Assembly (NCBI GenBank): GCA_030035585.1
Contig: CM057464.1
Location: 74,508,919 to 74,572,918, forward strand
Reading direction: 5' to 3'
Length of the DNA stretch: 64,000 nt
DNA from: Dugong dugon
Taxonomy: Eukaryota > Chordata > Mammalia > Sirenia > Dugongidae
In this document: one piece after another, positions 21,500 to 31,675 of the stretch
Position numbering within the stretch: the stretch's first letter is position 1
Layout of the letters: the number at the start of each line of letters is the position of its first letter
Program-made: the position numbers and the translations under genes
Notes under the pieces: model-generated
What the model saw: the letters and a program-made list of their open reading frames with translations, nothing else
Told to the model about the DNA's origin: nothing
The model's database searches: none

Positions 21500-21559
21500 A
21501 CCATTCAAATTCCCAGTGGGGTTAGAAAAGGTAACTAGCAAGTAGTAGAGTTGGTGAGC

Positions 21560-21885
21560 AGTCAGTGAAAGAAAAAATCCCTCCGTTCCGGCTTCAGTAC
21601 CTATCCCCCCCAAATTCTGGCTTGATTATACATCTTCATCTTTTGCCTGCCTCCTCTGCCTTGCTTTCTGCTCTCCAGTCACCTCTATATTCTTTAAGTT
21701 CCTTAAACTTGCCACATTCCTCTTGCTATAGGGCTTTTACATTTGCTGTTTCTTCTACCTGAAATACTCTTCTCTGTAACACCCCTTCTGTGTAACATGC
21801 ACCTAAATTATCCCTATTCATCCTCCAGAATTCAGATGAAATATCACTTCCTTGGCATCCAAATGCCCGTCGTCAGTCTTATACC
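21560..21885 (+). repeat. L2 LINE fragment (3' part)
   Basis: 'agggcttttacatttgctgt', 'tctacctgaaatactcttct' and 'cagatgaaatatcacttcct' follow the L2 3' coding and UTR order. Confidence 0.75.
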
Positions 21886-22530
21886 AGTCCATGGCAAGGC
21901 TTTTATGACAAAATAAGCAAAATAAAAGACAACAATGATACAGCAATAAAGATATATATGCATATGCATGCATGTGTGTATTACTTTAATGTCAGAAATT
22001 AGTATAATTGTAAAATGTGCTTTCTTGGTGTTTTGCCAACTGTTGTAACTCCTAACTCTAAGATGCACATGTAAATGTGTATACAAATTTAAAGTTAGAC
22101 ATTAACATAATTGCAAAATGTGCTTTTGTTTCCACCTTGAGGTTTTTCCCTCCCTGGTTTTTTTATATTAAAATGTATCTTGTGTTTAGAAATTATAGTG
22201 ATAGCAGACAGCAGTTCTTTATTGCCTTTAATTATCAGAAATAAAAAATGTAAAAGCTGCAAACTCTAGGTCAAGAAAATCTGAAATTTTACTGGCCTAA
22301 AAGTCTGAGAATCACAGAGAATCTGATGATAAGACTTTTATATGGGCCACTAGAGGAGCGAATACGTGGGAATATACCCGTCAGGTAATAAAGAGACTCC
22401 TTTCACCAACTACAATTGTGCGATATTCTGTTTTGACTCACAGCTACTGAACTTGTTTTTATGCCTATTGTGATCTTTGCTCCTACACCATATTTCTCAA
22501 TCTAGGCATTACCCATCATAGTCTAAATGG
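21886..22530. other. AT-rich sequence, nothing recognised
   Basis: No reading frame or named repeat. A short repeat 'attgtaaaatgtgctttctt' / 'attgcaaaatgtgcttttgt' occurs at about 22008 and 22111. Confidence 0.5.
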
Positions 22531-22559
22531 TTACTTGATTCAGTGCCAACCTTTATAAG

Positions 22560-23590
22560 GTCTCTGAATTCCTCATGTCCTTACATTTTCGCATTCTCAC
22601 TAACCAATCTATTCCCTCAGGTCAAAGCTACTGACTGTATTCTCTGCTTCTTTTCACAAAGTCATGCTATATCACCTGGGCCCTCATCACTGCCCCACAA
22701 GTCGCTTATCACTATTGCTAGATAGTTGACTCTGTGTTTAATAGCGCAAAGCTTGCCTAGTCATCTGAACCCCCACCCAATTCTATACTTACATTACCCA
22801 CCTTCAGCTGATGCTGTAATTTACTGAAAAGTTTTAAGTCTGAATTAATTCTCTTAACTATTACCCTTTCTACCCCAAAACGATTCTGTAACTCCACCTG
22901 TTTTCTTTTTTTCTTCTGTATAATGAGAAGAGGTGCCCCTTGACCTCTCCAATCCCCTACACTCACACTGATTCCATACCACCCTACTCTCCCCAAGATT
23001 ATCTTCCACTACTAATTCCTTCTGGAATGTATTCTACCTTCCCGCGTTATCAGCCATTTTCTTCTTCCTTACAAATATACATTGGTCTCGATATAATACA
23101 AACTTTGTTTTCACCTCTCAGTCCCTCAAATTATCATCCAATCTCTCGCCTGTCCAAACTTTCACCAGTTTACGATTATACATTTTTTCAACTACAAGAT
23201 TTTGTCTTTACAAATTAGTTGAAACTGTTTCCTTACATTTCAGCACTGACCTCTTAATTATACTATAAAATGGATTTTCTCCATTTTATATGACTTTTCT
23301 GATGTATATCAACAGTATTTGACACTTTAGTTACAGTAGCTAACAATGTTGACACATTATTTCATCTTGAAACTCTTTCTTCTCTTGAGTTATATGGCAC
23401 TGATTCTCCTTGCCTTCACATATTTAGAAAAGCCTCTGATCTGTCTTTTTCACTAGCTCTTCATCCACCTATGCTCCTCTAAATATATGTTCCCCACGCT
23501 TCTGTGGTTTGCCCTCTTTTAGTCTCTCTTTGCCCAAACAAATAAAATCTACTTTTCACTGCTTCAGCGAACATCATCCTGCAGATTATC
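22560..23590 (+). repeat. L2 LINE, reverse-transcriptase region, degenerate
   Basis: 'caaattatcatccaatctct', 'cagtatttgacactttagtt' and 'cttgaaactctttcttctct' keep the order of the L2 reverse transcriptase region (the LLETLSS-type stretch). No open frame remains. The downstream end is adjoined by a SINE. Confidence 0.65.
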
Positions 23591-23607
23591 ACAAAATCAG
23601 TATATCT

Positions 23608-23809
23608 TGTTGTTGTGTACCATTGAGTCAATTCCACCTGAAAGTGACCCTTATGTGACAGAGCAGAACTGCCCCATAGGGTTTCCTAGCCTGTCATCTT
23701 TACGGAAGCAGATCGCCAGGTCTTTTCTCCCACAGAACCACTGGTGGGTTCCAACCACCAACCTTTCAGTTCGCAGTTGAGTGCTTACCCATTGCACAAC
23801 CAGGGCTCA
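23608..23809 (-). mobile_element. AfroSINE-type SINE, long variant
   Basis: The + strand shows the complement of the 3' part (accattgagtcaattccacc), the extra module 'acggaagcagatcgccaggt' and the complement of the tRNA-like head ending 'accagggctc'. Confidence 0.85.
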
Positions 23810-23964
23810 TTTTGCTTGTTAGATACTAAAACTGAATAACCCTATAGCACCTGAGTTTCAATATGTAAAAAACTAAATTTTTGTTCCCCCATCAAAACCT
23901 GATTCCGCTATATTCTTTAAAAGCCTTCATGCATTATAGTCACTAGTTATTAAGTGGTCTCTAT

Positions 23965-24112
23965 GGAGCCCTGGTAGTGCAGTGGTTAAGGGCTCAACTG
24001 CTAACCAAACGGTCGACAGTTTTAACCCACCAGCCGCTCCTTGGAAACCCTATGGGGCAGTTCTACCCTGTCCTATAGGGTCGCTATGATTCGGAATCGT
24101 GGCAACAGGTTT
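23965..24112 (+). mobile_element. AfroSINE-type SINE, short form
   Basis: GGAGCCCTGGTAGTGCAGTGG head, 'ccttggaaaccctatggggc' body and 'cggaatcgtggcaacaggtt' end. Little diverged. Confidence 0.9.
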
Positions 24113-24530
24113 TAAGCACAGATTGCTATAGATGTCTAACCCTACCCCAAATTTAAGATGATTGTAGAGGTTCCTGGAAGGATGATATGTAAGCTATGTC
24201 CTGAACAAAATGTAAATCATCAAAAAAGCTCTTGTTCATTTTTTCTTTGTGTGTTCTTCAGTTAAAATAATTTAACAATAGTACTCAACCTTTTTTTTTT
24301 TTTTGCCTCACACTGACCTCTAGAACTGCTTTTTAAAAATTGAAATATCAGGTCTCCAACTTAAAATCCTGATATAGCAGGGTCAGAGTGGGACTCAAAC
24401 CACTATATTTTTCCAAAGCTCCCCACTTTAAATCTTGGTACTGATTTAGAATATCACTGCAAAGAGGAAGATTTCTGCAGAACACGAGAAAGCACTTCTC
24501 GATAATTAATACTTGAGAAATGCCATGGCT
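24113..24530. other. Nothing recognised
   Basis: Spacer with a T-run at 24292-24304. Confidence 0.5.
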
Positions 24531-24534
24531 GCTC

Positions 24535-24780
24535 TTGAATATTTACCTCTTCCAAGAAGACTTCCAAGACCTTTCTCTCAATGTCAGGAATAGCACCTGT
24601 GCTGTCTCTATCAACTCCCTCTTTACGAATACACCTATCTCTTTTGCCTGCCTCCTCTAGTATATAACTGGCTCTTTGAGAGAGCAGTGATTTTTTCTTT
24701 TTCATCTTTGGGACTTCAGTGCTAAGACAATGCTAGGCACCCATGCTCTGTAAATGTTTATGAATGCATTAACTAACGGG
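24535..24780 (+). repeat. L2 LINE 3' end
   Basis: 'gacttccaagacctttctct' near 24560 and 'gctaggcacccatgctctgt' plus 'aaatgtttatgaatg' near 24732 match the L2 3' terminus in order. Confidence 0.6.
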
Positions 24781-24819
24781 AATTAACCAAATGAACAGTA
24801 GCTAATGAATGTTCTAGGA

Positions 24820-25100
24820 AAATGTAAGAGCAAAATGTAGAGGCCTAGAGTTCAGAGAAATCATGGCTATTCCTGGATAGAATGCAAAGACGATTGTAGG
24901 CAGGGATGAGACTGGAGACACAGGCATGAGCCAGATTGCAAAAGGTCTTGGGTCCCATTCTATAGTTTTTGAACTTTATCCTAAAGGTTATGAAAAATCT
25001 CTGAAAAATGTTTAGAAGAATACTGTAATTAAATGATCTTAAGTCATATAATCCATATGGGAAAAAATTTAACATTCTTTTTCTGTAGTTCATTTCAATC
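24820..25100 (-). repeat. L2 LINE fragment (antisense)
   Basis: 'gccagattgcaaaaggtctt', 'ttttgaactttatcctaaag' are the complement of the L2 coding region. It faces the plus-strand L2 end at 24535-24780, so two separate insertions meet here. Confidence 0.65.
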
Positions 25101-25235
25101 TCAAATTTGAATCTCCATTACAGGTTTCCCCTACTATCCAAAAGTAAAGCATTCCATGAAACCTTTCGTAAGCCGAAATGGTGTAAAGCGAAGAAGCAAT
25201 TACATTAATTTATACGGAAATTTTTTTGAGTGTTC

Positions 25236-25407
25236 TCCGTGTTCCCCAAACCCCGTTGCCATCGAGTCGATTCCGAGTCATATTGACCCTGTAGGACACA
25301 GTAGAACTGCCCCTTACAGGGTTTCCAAGGAGCAGCTGGTAGATTCAAACTGCCGACCTTTTGGTTAGCAGCCAACCTCTTAACCACTGCACCATCAGGG
25401 CTCCTTA
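25236..25407 (-). mobile_element. AfroSINE inside the Tigger-like element
   Basis: Complement of the short SINE form, with 'gttgccatcgagtcgattcc' at its 3' end and 'accatcagggctcc' at its head. AGTGTTC at 25229-25235 and 25408-25414 flanks it as a probable target duplication. Confidence 0.85.
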
Positions 25408-25437
25408 AGTGTTCCCAGACCCAAAAAAATAACCTAC

Positions 25438-25920
25438 TGTGATGGTTAAGATTGTGTGTCAACTTGGCTGGGCCATGATTCTCAGTGTTTTAATGTAATC
25501 ACTCCCATGATTGAATATATTATGAGTAGTCAATCAGATGAAAGGGAGTCTCCTTGGGGGTGTGGCCCGCATCGCAATATAAGCAGACTTTCTGGCATTT
25601 TGCTGTCTCTGGATCCTGCCGCTGCTTCCTGTCCTCTCATCTCCCATTCTTGGGACTTGAGCTGTCAGCTTATCTGCTGAACCTGGGATTCGTCGATCTG
25701 CACAGCCTGTGAGCAGGAGCCCTGCTATCCGACCTGCTGATCTTGGGCTTGCCAGCATCTGCGGCTGTGTGACTTGGGAGAGGCCTCTACCCTGATCCAC
25801 GGACTTGGGACGTTCTAACCTCTACAATTGCGGGAGCTGTTTCCTTGATATAATCTCTCTCTGTATATATATTTATACACTTTACTGGTTTTGCTTCTCT
25901 AGAGAACCCAGCCTAAGACA
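25438..25920 (+). mobile_element. Solo LTR, ERVL/MLT2-like, with 5-bp target duplication
   Basis: It starts TGTGATGGTTAAGATTGTG, contains 'gtcaacttggctgggccatg', and ends 'agagaacccagcctaagaca'. Perfect CCTAC repeats flank it at 25433-25437 and 25921-25925. The ends and the 5-bp duplication fit ERVL LTRs. It is inserted in the Tigger-like element, 30 bp downstream of the SINE. Confidence 0.9.
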
Positions 25921-26269
25921 CCTACCGTAGGACATATCTTGCTAACGAATACACAAAATAAATCAAGATAAAGCACAGATGCTCACAGACACAGTTCAAA
26001 GCTATGGCGGCTTGATGCTAAGATGCTGAGAGTAGTTCCTGGGGAAGGAGCTTGGCGACGCCACTCTGGCTGCTTGGGATGCACGCTGCCTCTTTAACGG
26101 CTTTCTGCAAAACAAACACCAAAGACTATTTCCACTTTTCACCTTTTTTTGTAAAGGCGAAAATCCTTCAGACTTCTTGCCATTTGCAAAAACAAGTACT
26201 AATATAGGGCTTTTGTAAAAGCGAAGTGGCGTACAGCAAATTTTTGAAAAGCAGGGATACCTGTATACC

Positions 26270-27230
26270 GTTTTTAGTCAATTCTCGGGAAAATTAGCTG
26301 TTTCTAATTTAAATGCTGTGTACTCAAAATTTTTCTCCCTCCCCCTTCCTTTTCTCTCCAGGGAGGGTATTTAATTCTATGTTATGAAAGGAAGGCATAT
26401 GGCCTTTAGTCATCTGTCATCTACTGAAATACAGAGTCACACACTCCCAGATTTTTATTAGGTCAACTGGATGAACCATATTGCCTTACACTAAAAAAAA
26501 AAAAAAAAAAAAGATGAATAAGGGAAGGTCTGTCTGGGAGGGGTCAAAATGGACAATGTTGTCTTTTCAGGGTCTAGGAGAAAATCAAAAGATTATCTTA
26601 AGTAGGGAGATAGGCATCTGGGATCTTGAGCTTAAGATAAAAAGACGAGCTAGAGAGGGTGATTTGGAATTCATCAACACAATGCTTGGCAAAGATAGAT
26701 GCTCAACAAAAGAAGTTAGAAATGACACTTGAAATTATGGTAATACACTGCATAAAAAATAAGATATAATGGCTGAAAACAGAAGGTTAGGGAATATCAA
26801 TATGTATAAGTTAAGGCAGTATTGTATTGTTCTTTGAAGAGCCAGAGATGTAGGAAAGGAAACAAGACAGGAGAGAGTGCAAGAGGACGGATTAATTAAC
26901 ATTGTCTAACAGTTCAGCCAGTCAACTAGGATAAGGAAAGAAAATGCCCATTATATTAAGCTGCAAATAGATCAACAAAGATCTTCGCCTAAAAATGTTT
27001 GATGGAATGGCCTAGATACACCAGATTTGAAAGAGTGTAGAAACTAAAATAATAGAAATAATAAAGACAACTCCTTTATAAAAAATTTAAAAAGCAAGAG
27101 ATAGGTTTGCTACTAAAGGAAAGCTCAGGGTAAAAACGTTGGATGGTTGGTTGCGTTTAGGATGGAAGACCGTAAGTTTTGCACTAGTCACTTTGTTAGT
27201 CTCAGATAGATCTCTGATTACACTCCTCTC
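26270..27230. other. Purine-rich sequence, nothing recognised
   Basis: It includes an A-run at 26492-26510. The small frames here have no recognisable product. Confidence 0.5.
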
Positions 27231-27234
27231 TTGA

Positions 27235-27895
27235 TTTTCCACATCACCGATATCAAAACCAATTACTGTATGCTAGGATTCTTTCTCTGTAGCAGGTTTC
27301 AAATTTCCTCCAATTGTTTATTTTATTCTCCCATCAATGCTGCCCTGAAGTATAATGCCTTCTTAGTCTTACTTCCTAAAGTCATCTTGTGTGACACCTT
27401 TCACATTAATTTATTAAAGTATTGCTTTGATTGTGTCACAAACTTTCACATTTTTTTCAGTAGTTACCTATTGCCTATCAAATAAAGCATACAGTACTAA
27501 ATTGTTGCTCAGGTTAAGAGTTAAACTTCACTTTTACAAGGTTATACATTGTTCTTGCCATTCCCTCTGCCTGGAGATAATGCCCTCTCCACTTTCTCAG
27601 TTTATCCAAATTCCACTCTCCAAGTCTCAGTCCAGACGTCATCTCCACAGCGATATTTTCTTTGATCTGTTCGAATGGAAGCCATACCTCTTTCCCAAGC
27701 AATCTGATAGTTCTGAAATTGTATAGCTCCTATCATACTTTTCACACACTGTTTGCATTGAAGTTATTGGTGTGTTTAACTCTCCTAGGAGCTAGAAAAC
27801 AGCTTGATGAAAGAGAACGTGTCTTTTGTATCCTTTGTCCCTCACAGGGCCTTACACAGTATATGTTCTATAACATCAGTAACTATGTGAATTAA
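27235..27895 (+). repeat. L2 LINE, 3' half, diverged
   Basis: 'ttgccattccctctgcctgg' at 27555 is a hallmark of the L2 coding end. It is preceded by 'tacctattgcctatcaaata' and followed by 'cagtccagacgtcatctcca' and a UTR-like end at about 27880. Confidence 0.7.
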
Positions 27896-27996
27896 TTTGC
27901 TAGCAATGTTAGTGCAAGAAGAATTACAAAATAAATAAATGAAGGAGCAGGTGGAAAAAAATAAGAAAACTATTTTGGTATCTTTTCAGGAATTAA

Positions 27997-28160
27997 GGTG
28001 GCCCAAGTAGTACAGTGGTTAAGCATTTGGCTGCTAACCAAAAGCTCAGCAATTCAAATCCACAGGCTGCTCCTTGGAAACCGTATGGGGCAGTTCTACT
28101 CTGTCCTATAGGCTCACTATGAGTCAGAATTGACTTGATGGCAATGAGTTTGGTTTTGGT
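27997..28160 (+). mobile_element. AfroSINE-type SINE, short form
   Basis: Diverged head 'agtacagtggttaagcattt', then 'ccttggaaaccgtatggggc' and 'gagtcagaattgacttgatg'. An (ATT)n run follows at 28190-28206. Confidence 0.85.
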
Positions 28161-28206
28161 TCAGTAATTGAGACATTCAAATACTTCTATTATTATTATT
28201 ATTATT

Positions 28207-28631
28207 TTGAAATTTCACAGATCACTATATATAAAAAGGTTTTTTTTATTAGGGCTGTGAAAAATAAGTTATTTTGATATACGGAAATAATAATGGTACT
28301 AATGATAAAGAGTCTCCGACATACATAAAAACACCTTGGAACTGTGTGCTCTGAGGGGACATTATCTTTTCTAGAGAGTGCTGGGGGATCTAGAGAAAGG
28401 GTCCTGCTAGCTGATGATTCTGAAAGAGTGTAGTACTGAGTGAAGGAGACTAACTGTAAGGGTCCCGTGGAAAGTTTATGAACTAAGAAATAATTCCAAT
28501 TTGATTCAGCAAATCAGTTTGGAGTGCATTTTATGCCCAAAACATGAGATAGAAATATGCTAAACTAGAGGGCCTCTTAAAGAACCTTATAGTCTAATGG
28601 GAGAGGCAAAAAAGTTGTTAATATAGTGAGA
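28207..28631. other. Nothing recognised
   Basis: AT-rich to mixed sequence with no feature I can name. Confidence 0.5.
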
Positions 28632-28869
28632 TTATGGCTCTAGTGTCAAAGGCCCAGCTTGCAACGTAAGGTGACCAGTGTTTTGGCCTCCACAAACTGG
28701 AACTGGAAATCCCGGGTTGGACAACTTGCCGGTCTTCAACTCTGGATCCTTGCTCTGAGGTCCTAGCCGGAATCTTTCAGGAGAGAATTCAGCCTCCGCT
28801 TCCTCCATCCTGCCAAGATTGATGTTGTCTCTGTCCCTCCCATCCCGGACTAATGCCCTCCAACTCAGA
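28632..28869 (-). other. GC-richer segment with a 97-codon minus-strand frame, unclassified
   Basis: Against AT-rich flanks, this stretch carries a minus-strand open frame (28925 to 28632) containing 'MEEAEAEFSPERFRLGPQSK'. I do not recognise the product. It could be a fragment of a processed pseudogene, an exon, or a repeat. No splice sites or A-tail mark it clearly. Confidence 0.3.
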
Positions 28870-29360
28870 TTTACGCTAAACCCTTGGTGGGCCGTAGAAA
28901 TACAATGCAACTCATCATGTAACATAAGTAATCTTGAATATTCTAATGACTACATTAAAAAAGTTCCAATAAACTAGTGAATTTAATTTTAATAATATAT
29001 TTAACCCAATATAGCCAAAACATAAGTATTTCAACATGTAATAAAAAAATAATGAGATTTTGCATAGTTTGATTTGTACTATCTTTGAAATCCAGTGTTG
29101 TCATTTACACTTAGGGCACATTTCCGTTAAGACTAGCCACATGTAGATTAAAAAAAAAACAAACCCGTTACCCTGCAGTCAGTTCCAACTCAAACAGCAA
29201 CCCTATAGAACAGAGTAGAACTGCCCCATAGAGTTTCCAAGGAGCGCCTGGTGGATTCAAACTGCCGAACCTTTGGTTAGCAGCTGTAACACTTAACCAC
29301 TATGCCACCAGGGTTTCCATGTGTAGATGGTGACCACAATATTCTCAGCACAGCTGTAGA
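28870..29360. repeat. Old hAT-like DNA transposon remnant, interrupted by a SINE
   Basis: 'ttaataatatatttaaccca', 'catgtaataaaaaaataatg' and 'gactagccacatgtag' resemble a common mammalian hAT-type repeat. A SINE splits it at 29150. Family assignment is by recollection. Confidence 0.45.
29150..29318 (-). mobile_element. AfroSINE-type SINE, short form
   Basis: An A-run precedes 'cctgcagtcagttccaactc', then the complement of the body and head ending 'gccaccagggtttcc'. Confidence 0.85.
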
Positions 29361-29459
29361 CACTTGATATCCAGGGAGGCTGAGGTAGAAAAATATACGC
29401 AACACAATGCAGTTGGGCATGTCTGCCTTGCCTAAGCTAGACTACCTCAGTTGACACAT

Positions 29460-30120
29460 TCTGGTGGAGACACGTGGCTCTTCCAGCCCTGCCAGAGGGA
29501 ATCATCATGTTCAGCTTTTGTGAGCTTATTTTTGGGACCTCCAGAATAATGTTGAATAAAAACAGTGATGCTGAGCATTGCTATTTTATTCCTAATTCGA
29601 ACAAGAGTGTTTCTAATATTTTCCAGTTAAGTACAATGTTTGTTATTGGTTGTTAGTATATTCTATCTTCTATTCATAATTTGCTAAGAGTTTTTTTAAA
29701 TCATTAATGGATTTTGAATCTTATCAAATCGTTTATGTACTTCTATTCAGAAAAGGATGTTTGGTTTTTCCTCCCTTAATCTGTCATTGCGGTGAATTCA
29801 TTAATACTTTTTTGGATATCACTTGGGTTCCATTTGCCAATATATTGCTTAGGATTTTTTTGCTTCTATGTTCTTGAGTGGGTTTTTCAGTAATTTAATT
29901 TCCTTTTATTGTCTTCCTATAATTTTGATATCAGGGGTATCTTACTATTATAAAATGGGAAGGGAGTATTCCTGTTTTCTGGAAAATTTTATATGATTGA
30001 AATGACATATTCCTTTAAAGTATTGTATAAAATTATCTTGCCCTGATGTTTTCTTTGTGGAAAGATTCATGATTTTCTTTAAATGTTATTAATCTTCAGA
30101 TTTTTTATTTTAAAAAGTCA
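29460..30120 (-). repeat. Old L1/HAL1 ORF2 fragment
   Basis: On the + strand 'aataatgttgaataaaaaca', 'ccatttgccaatatattgct' and 'atgttcttgagtgggttttt' follow the complement of the L1 reverse transcriptase region in order. Strongly diverged. Confidence 0.65.
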
Positions 30121-30380
30121 TAAAAGAAAGACAGACTGAAATCAATGCTACAGTAGAGATAAACCTAAGTGTTGTCGAAACATAATGAACAAATTGCTAA
30201 AGAGAAAAGGAAAAGAAGGGATGGCAGGCCCTGAGCTAAGACTTGACAGGTGAATGAAGAACACAGTGAGCTGAGAATCCTGGATGAGTGAACATGAGCA
30301 AAGTTTCAAAAGCATCACCTTGGATACCATATTCATAAAAGGGCCAAGTGGCCCAGTCTGAGTGTGCTGCGTGGGGAAAT

Positions 30381-30567
30381 GTTATTGTTAGCTGCCATGG
30401 AGTCAGCCCCCAACTTGTGGCATCCCCATGCACAGTGGAATAAAATGCTGCCCAGTCCTGTGCCAGCCTCAGGATTGGTTGCTGATTGGATTGTTGTGTT
30501 ACATAGGGTTTTCACTGGCTGATTTTTGGAAGTAGGTCACCAGGTTTTTCTTCCTAGTCTGATGTAG
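30381..30567 (-). mobile_element. RTE-derived non-autonomous element fragment
   Basis: It begins with the complement of the RTE 3' end (gttagctgccatggagtcag). It then passes directly into 'gggttttcactggctgattt' and 'ttcttcctagtctgatgtag', which is the complement of the RTE 5' untranslated region. The coding middle is absent, as in the element at 62321. Confidence 0.65.
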
Positions 30568-31080
30568 TGTAGAAGTATATGAAAAGCAGGCCATTGAATG
30601 CAGTGCCGAGGTGTTGTACACAGAAGTATTGACCTTGATAATTCTATGTAGGATTCAAGGAAAAAGGGGAAAAAAAAAAAACAGAAGGGAGAATTGTTTC
30701 CTTATCTTTGTTCTTTCACAGATTAAGACTACTTAATAATACAAATCAGCATGTAATACACTCTAATAAGCTACTTTTCTCAAGTTATTCTGATCTTAAA
30801 ACTCACTTCTTCCATTGTGTCCTAAGGATGTAAGCATTCTGAGCAACTAGCCAATGATTATATCACATCTGGAGTGCTTTTGCCTTTCACATTTTAACTG
30901 AAAGGAAAGAATCAGGCTTACAGTAACCACTTGTTTACTGGATGAAAAAAATTATTTTCACTCTACCAAAAAAAACAGAAAAAAATGTAGAAATGTAACT
31001 AAATGTTACTTTAAGCCTGATGGAATATATATCTAAATTATTATTCTATTTTTTATTATGATTTTACATTATTTCTTTTC
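30568..31080. other. Nothing recognised
   Basis: AT-rich with several A-runs, no reading frame. Confidence 0.5.
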
Positions 31081-31254
31081 AAGCCAGTTTTAAAAAATAT
31101 TTTATCGTGTTTTTGGTGAAAGTTTACACATCAAATTACGTTCCCATTTAACTGTTTCTGTACATATTGTTCAGTGACATTAGTTACATTTTCCACATTG
31201 TGTTAATAGTCTCAGTATTTCCATTCTGGTTGTTGAGTCAGTTTTATGGTTGAA
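31081..31254 (-). mobile_element. L1 3'-end fragment
   Basis: 'ggtgaaagtttacacatcaa', 'gtacatattgttcagtgaca' and 'ttccacattgtgttaatagt' align with the minus-strand L1 3' end at 40351-40470. It is a 5'-truncated copy of a related family. Confidence 0.7.
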
Positions 31255-31364
31255 ATTGTTATAAAATATTGTGATACATAAAGAATGAGGTATTGGTACC
31301 AGCACTGAGAATTTAGCAGCTTCATAGCTGGGAGGGGTGGGGAGGTATGACTATAATTTACTGA

Positions 31365-31675
31365 CTACTCATTATGTCCCAAACACTAAGCTAAGTGTTT
31401 TGCATACATAACTTTACTTACTCCTCACAATAACTCTATGAGTTATAGATTATTATTCCCTTTGATTAATGAGGTAGCTGTGGTTCTGAAATTTATTCAT
31501 TCAACAAATATTTTAAAAAATCAATTTAATAAATAAATGAGTTTTTGTTTTCTTTTTAATTTGTGGACTAAAACTACGTTTAATGACTTTTACAAGGTCA
31601 TATATGTACTATTTGGCAGACACAGAAATGAACCCAGATCTCTGATCCAAGGGCCATACTCCTAAGCATGTTTTA
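31365..31675 (-). repeat. MIR SINE, antisense, interrupted by AT-rich DNA
   Basis: 'acactaagctaagtgttttg', 'ttactcctcacaataactct' and, after about 95 AT-rich bases, 'acaaggtcatatatgtacta' and 'aatgaacccagatctctgat' give the complement of MIR. Confidence 0.7.

Larger units (their letters stand above)
25121..26263. mobile_element. Tigger-like DNA transposon, interrupted twice
   Basis: It begins CAGGTTTCCCCTAC and ends GCAGGGATACCTG, imperfect inverted termini, with TA on both sides (25119-25120, 26264-26265) as in Tc1/mariner-pogo insertions. Near each end lies a similar 'gtaa..cgaa.tgg.gta.agcgaa' stretch in direct orientation (25168-25193 and 26213-26238). No transposase frame is visible, so it is a non-autonomous derivative. 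A SINE (25236) and an ERVL-type LTR (25438) interrupt it. Family name is by recollection. Confidence 0.75.
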
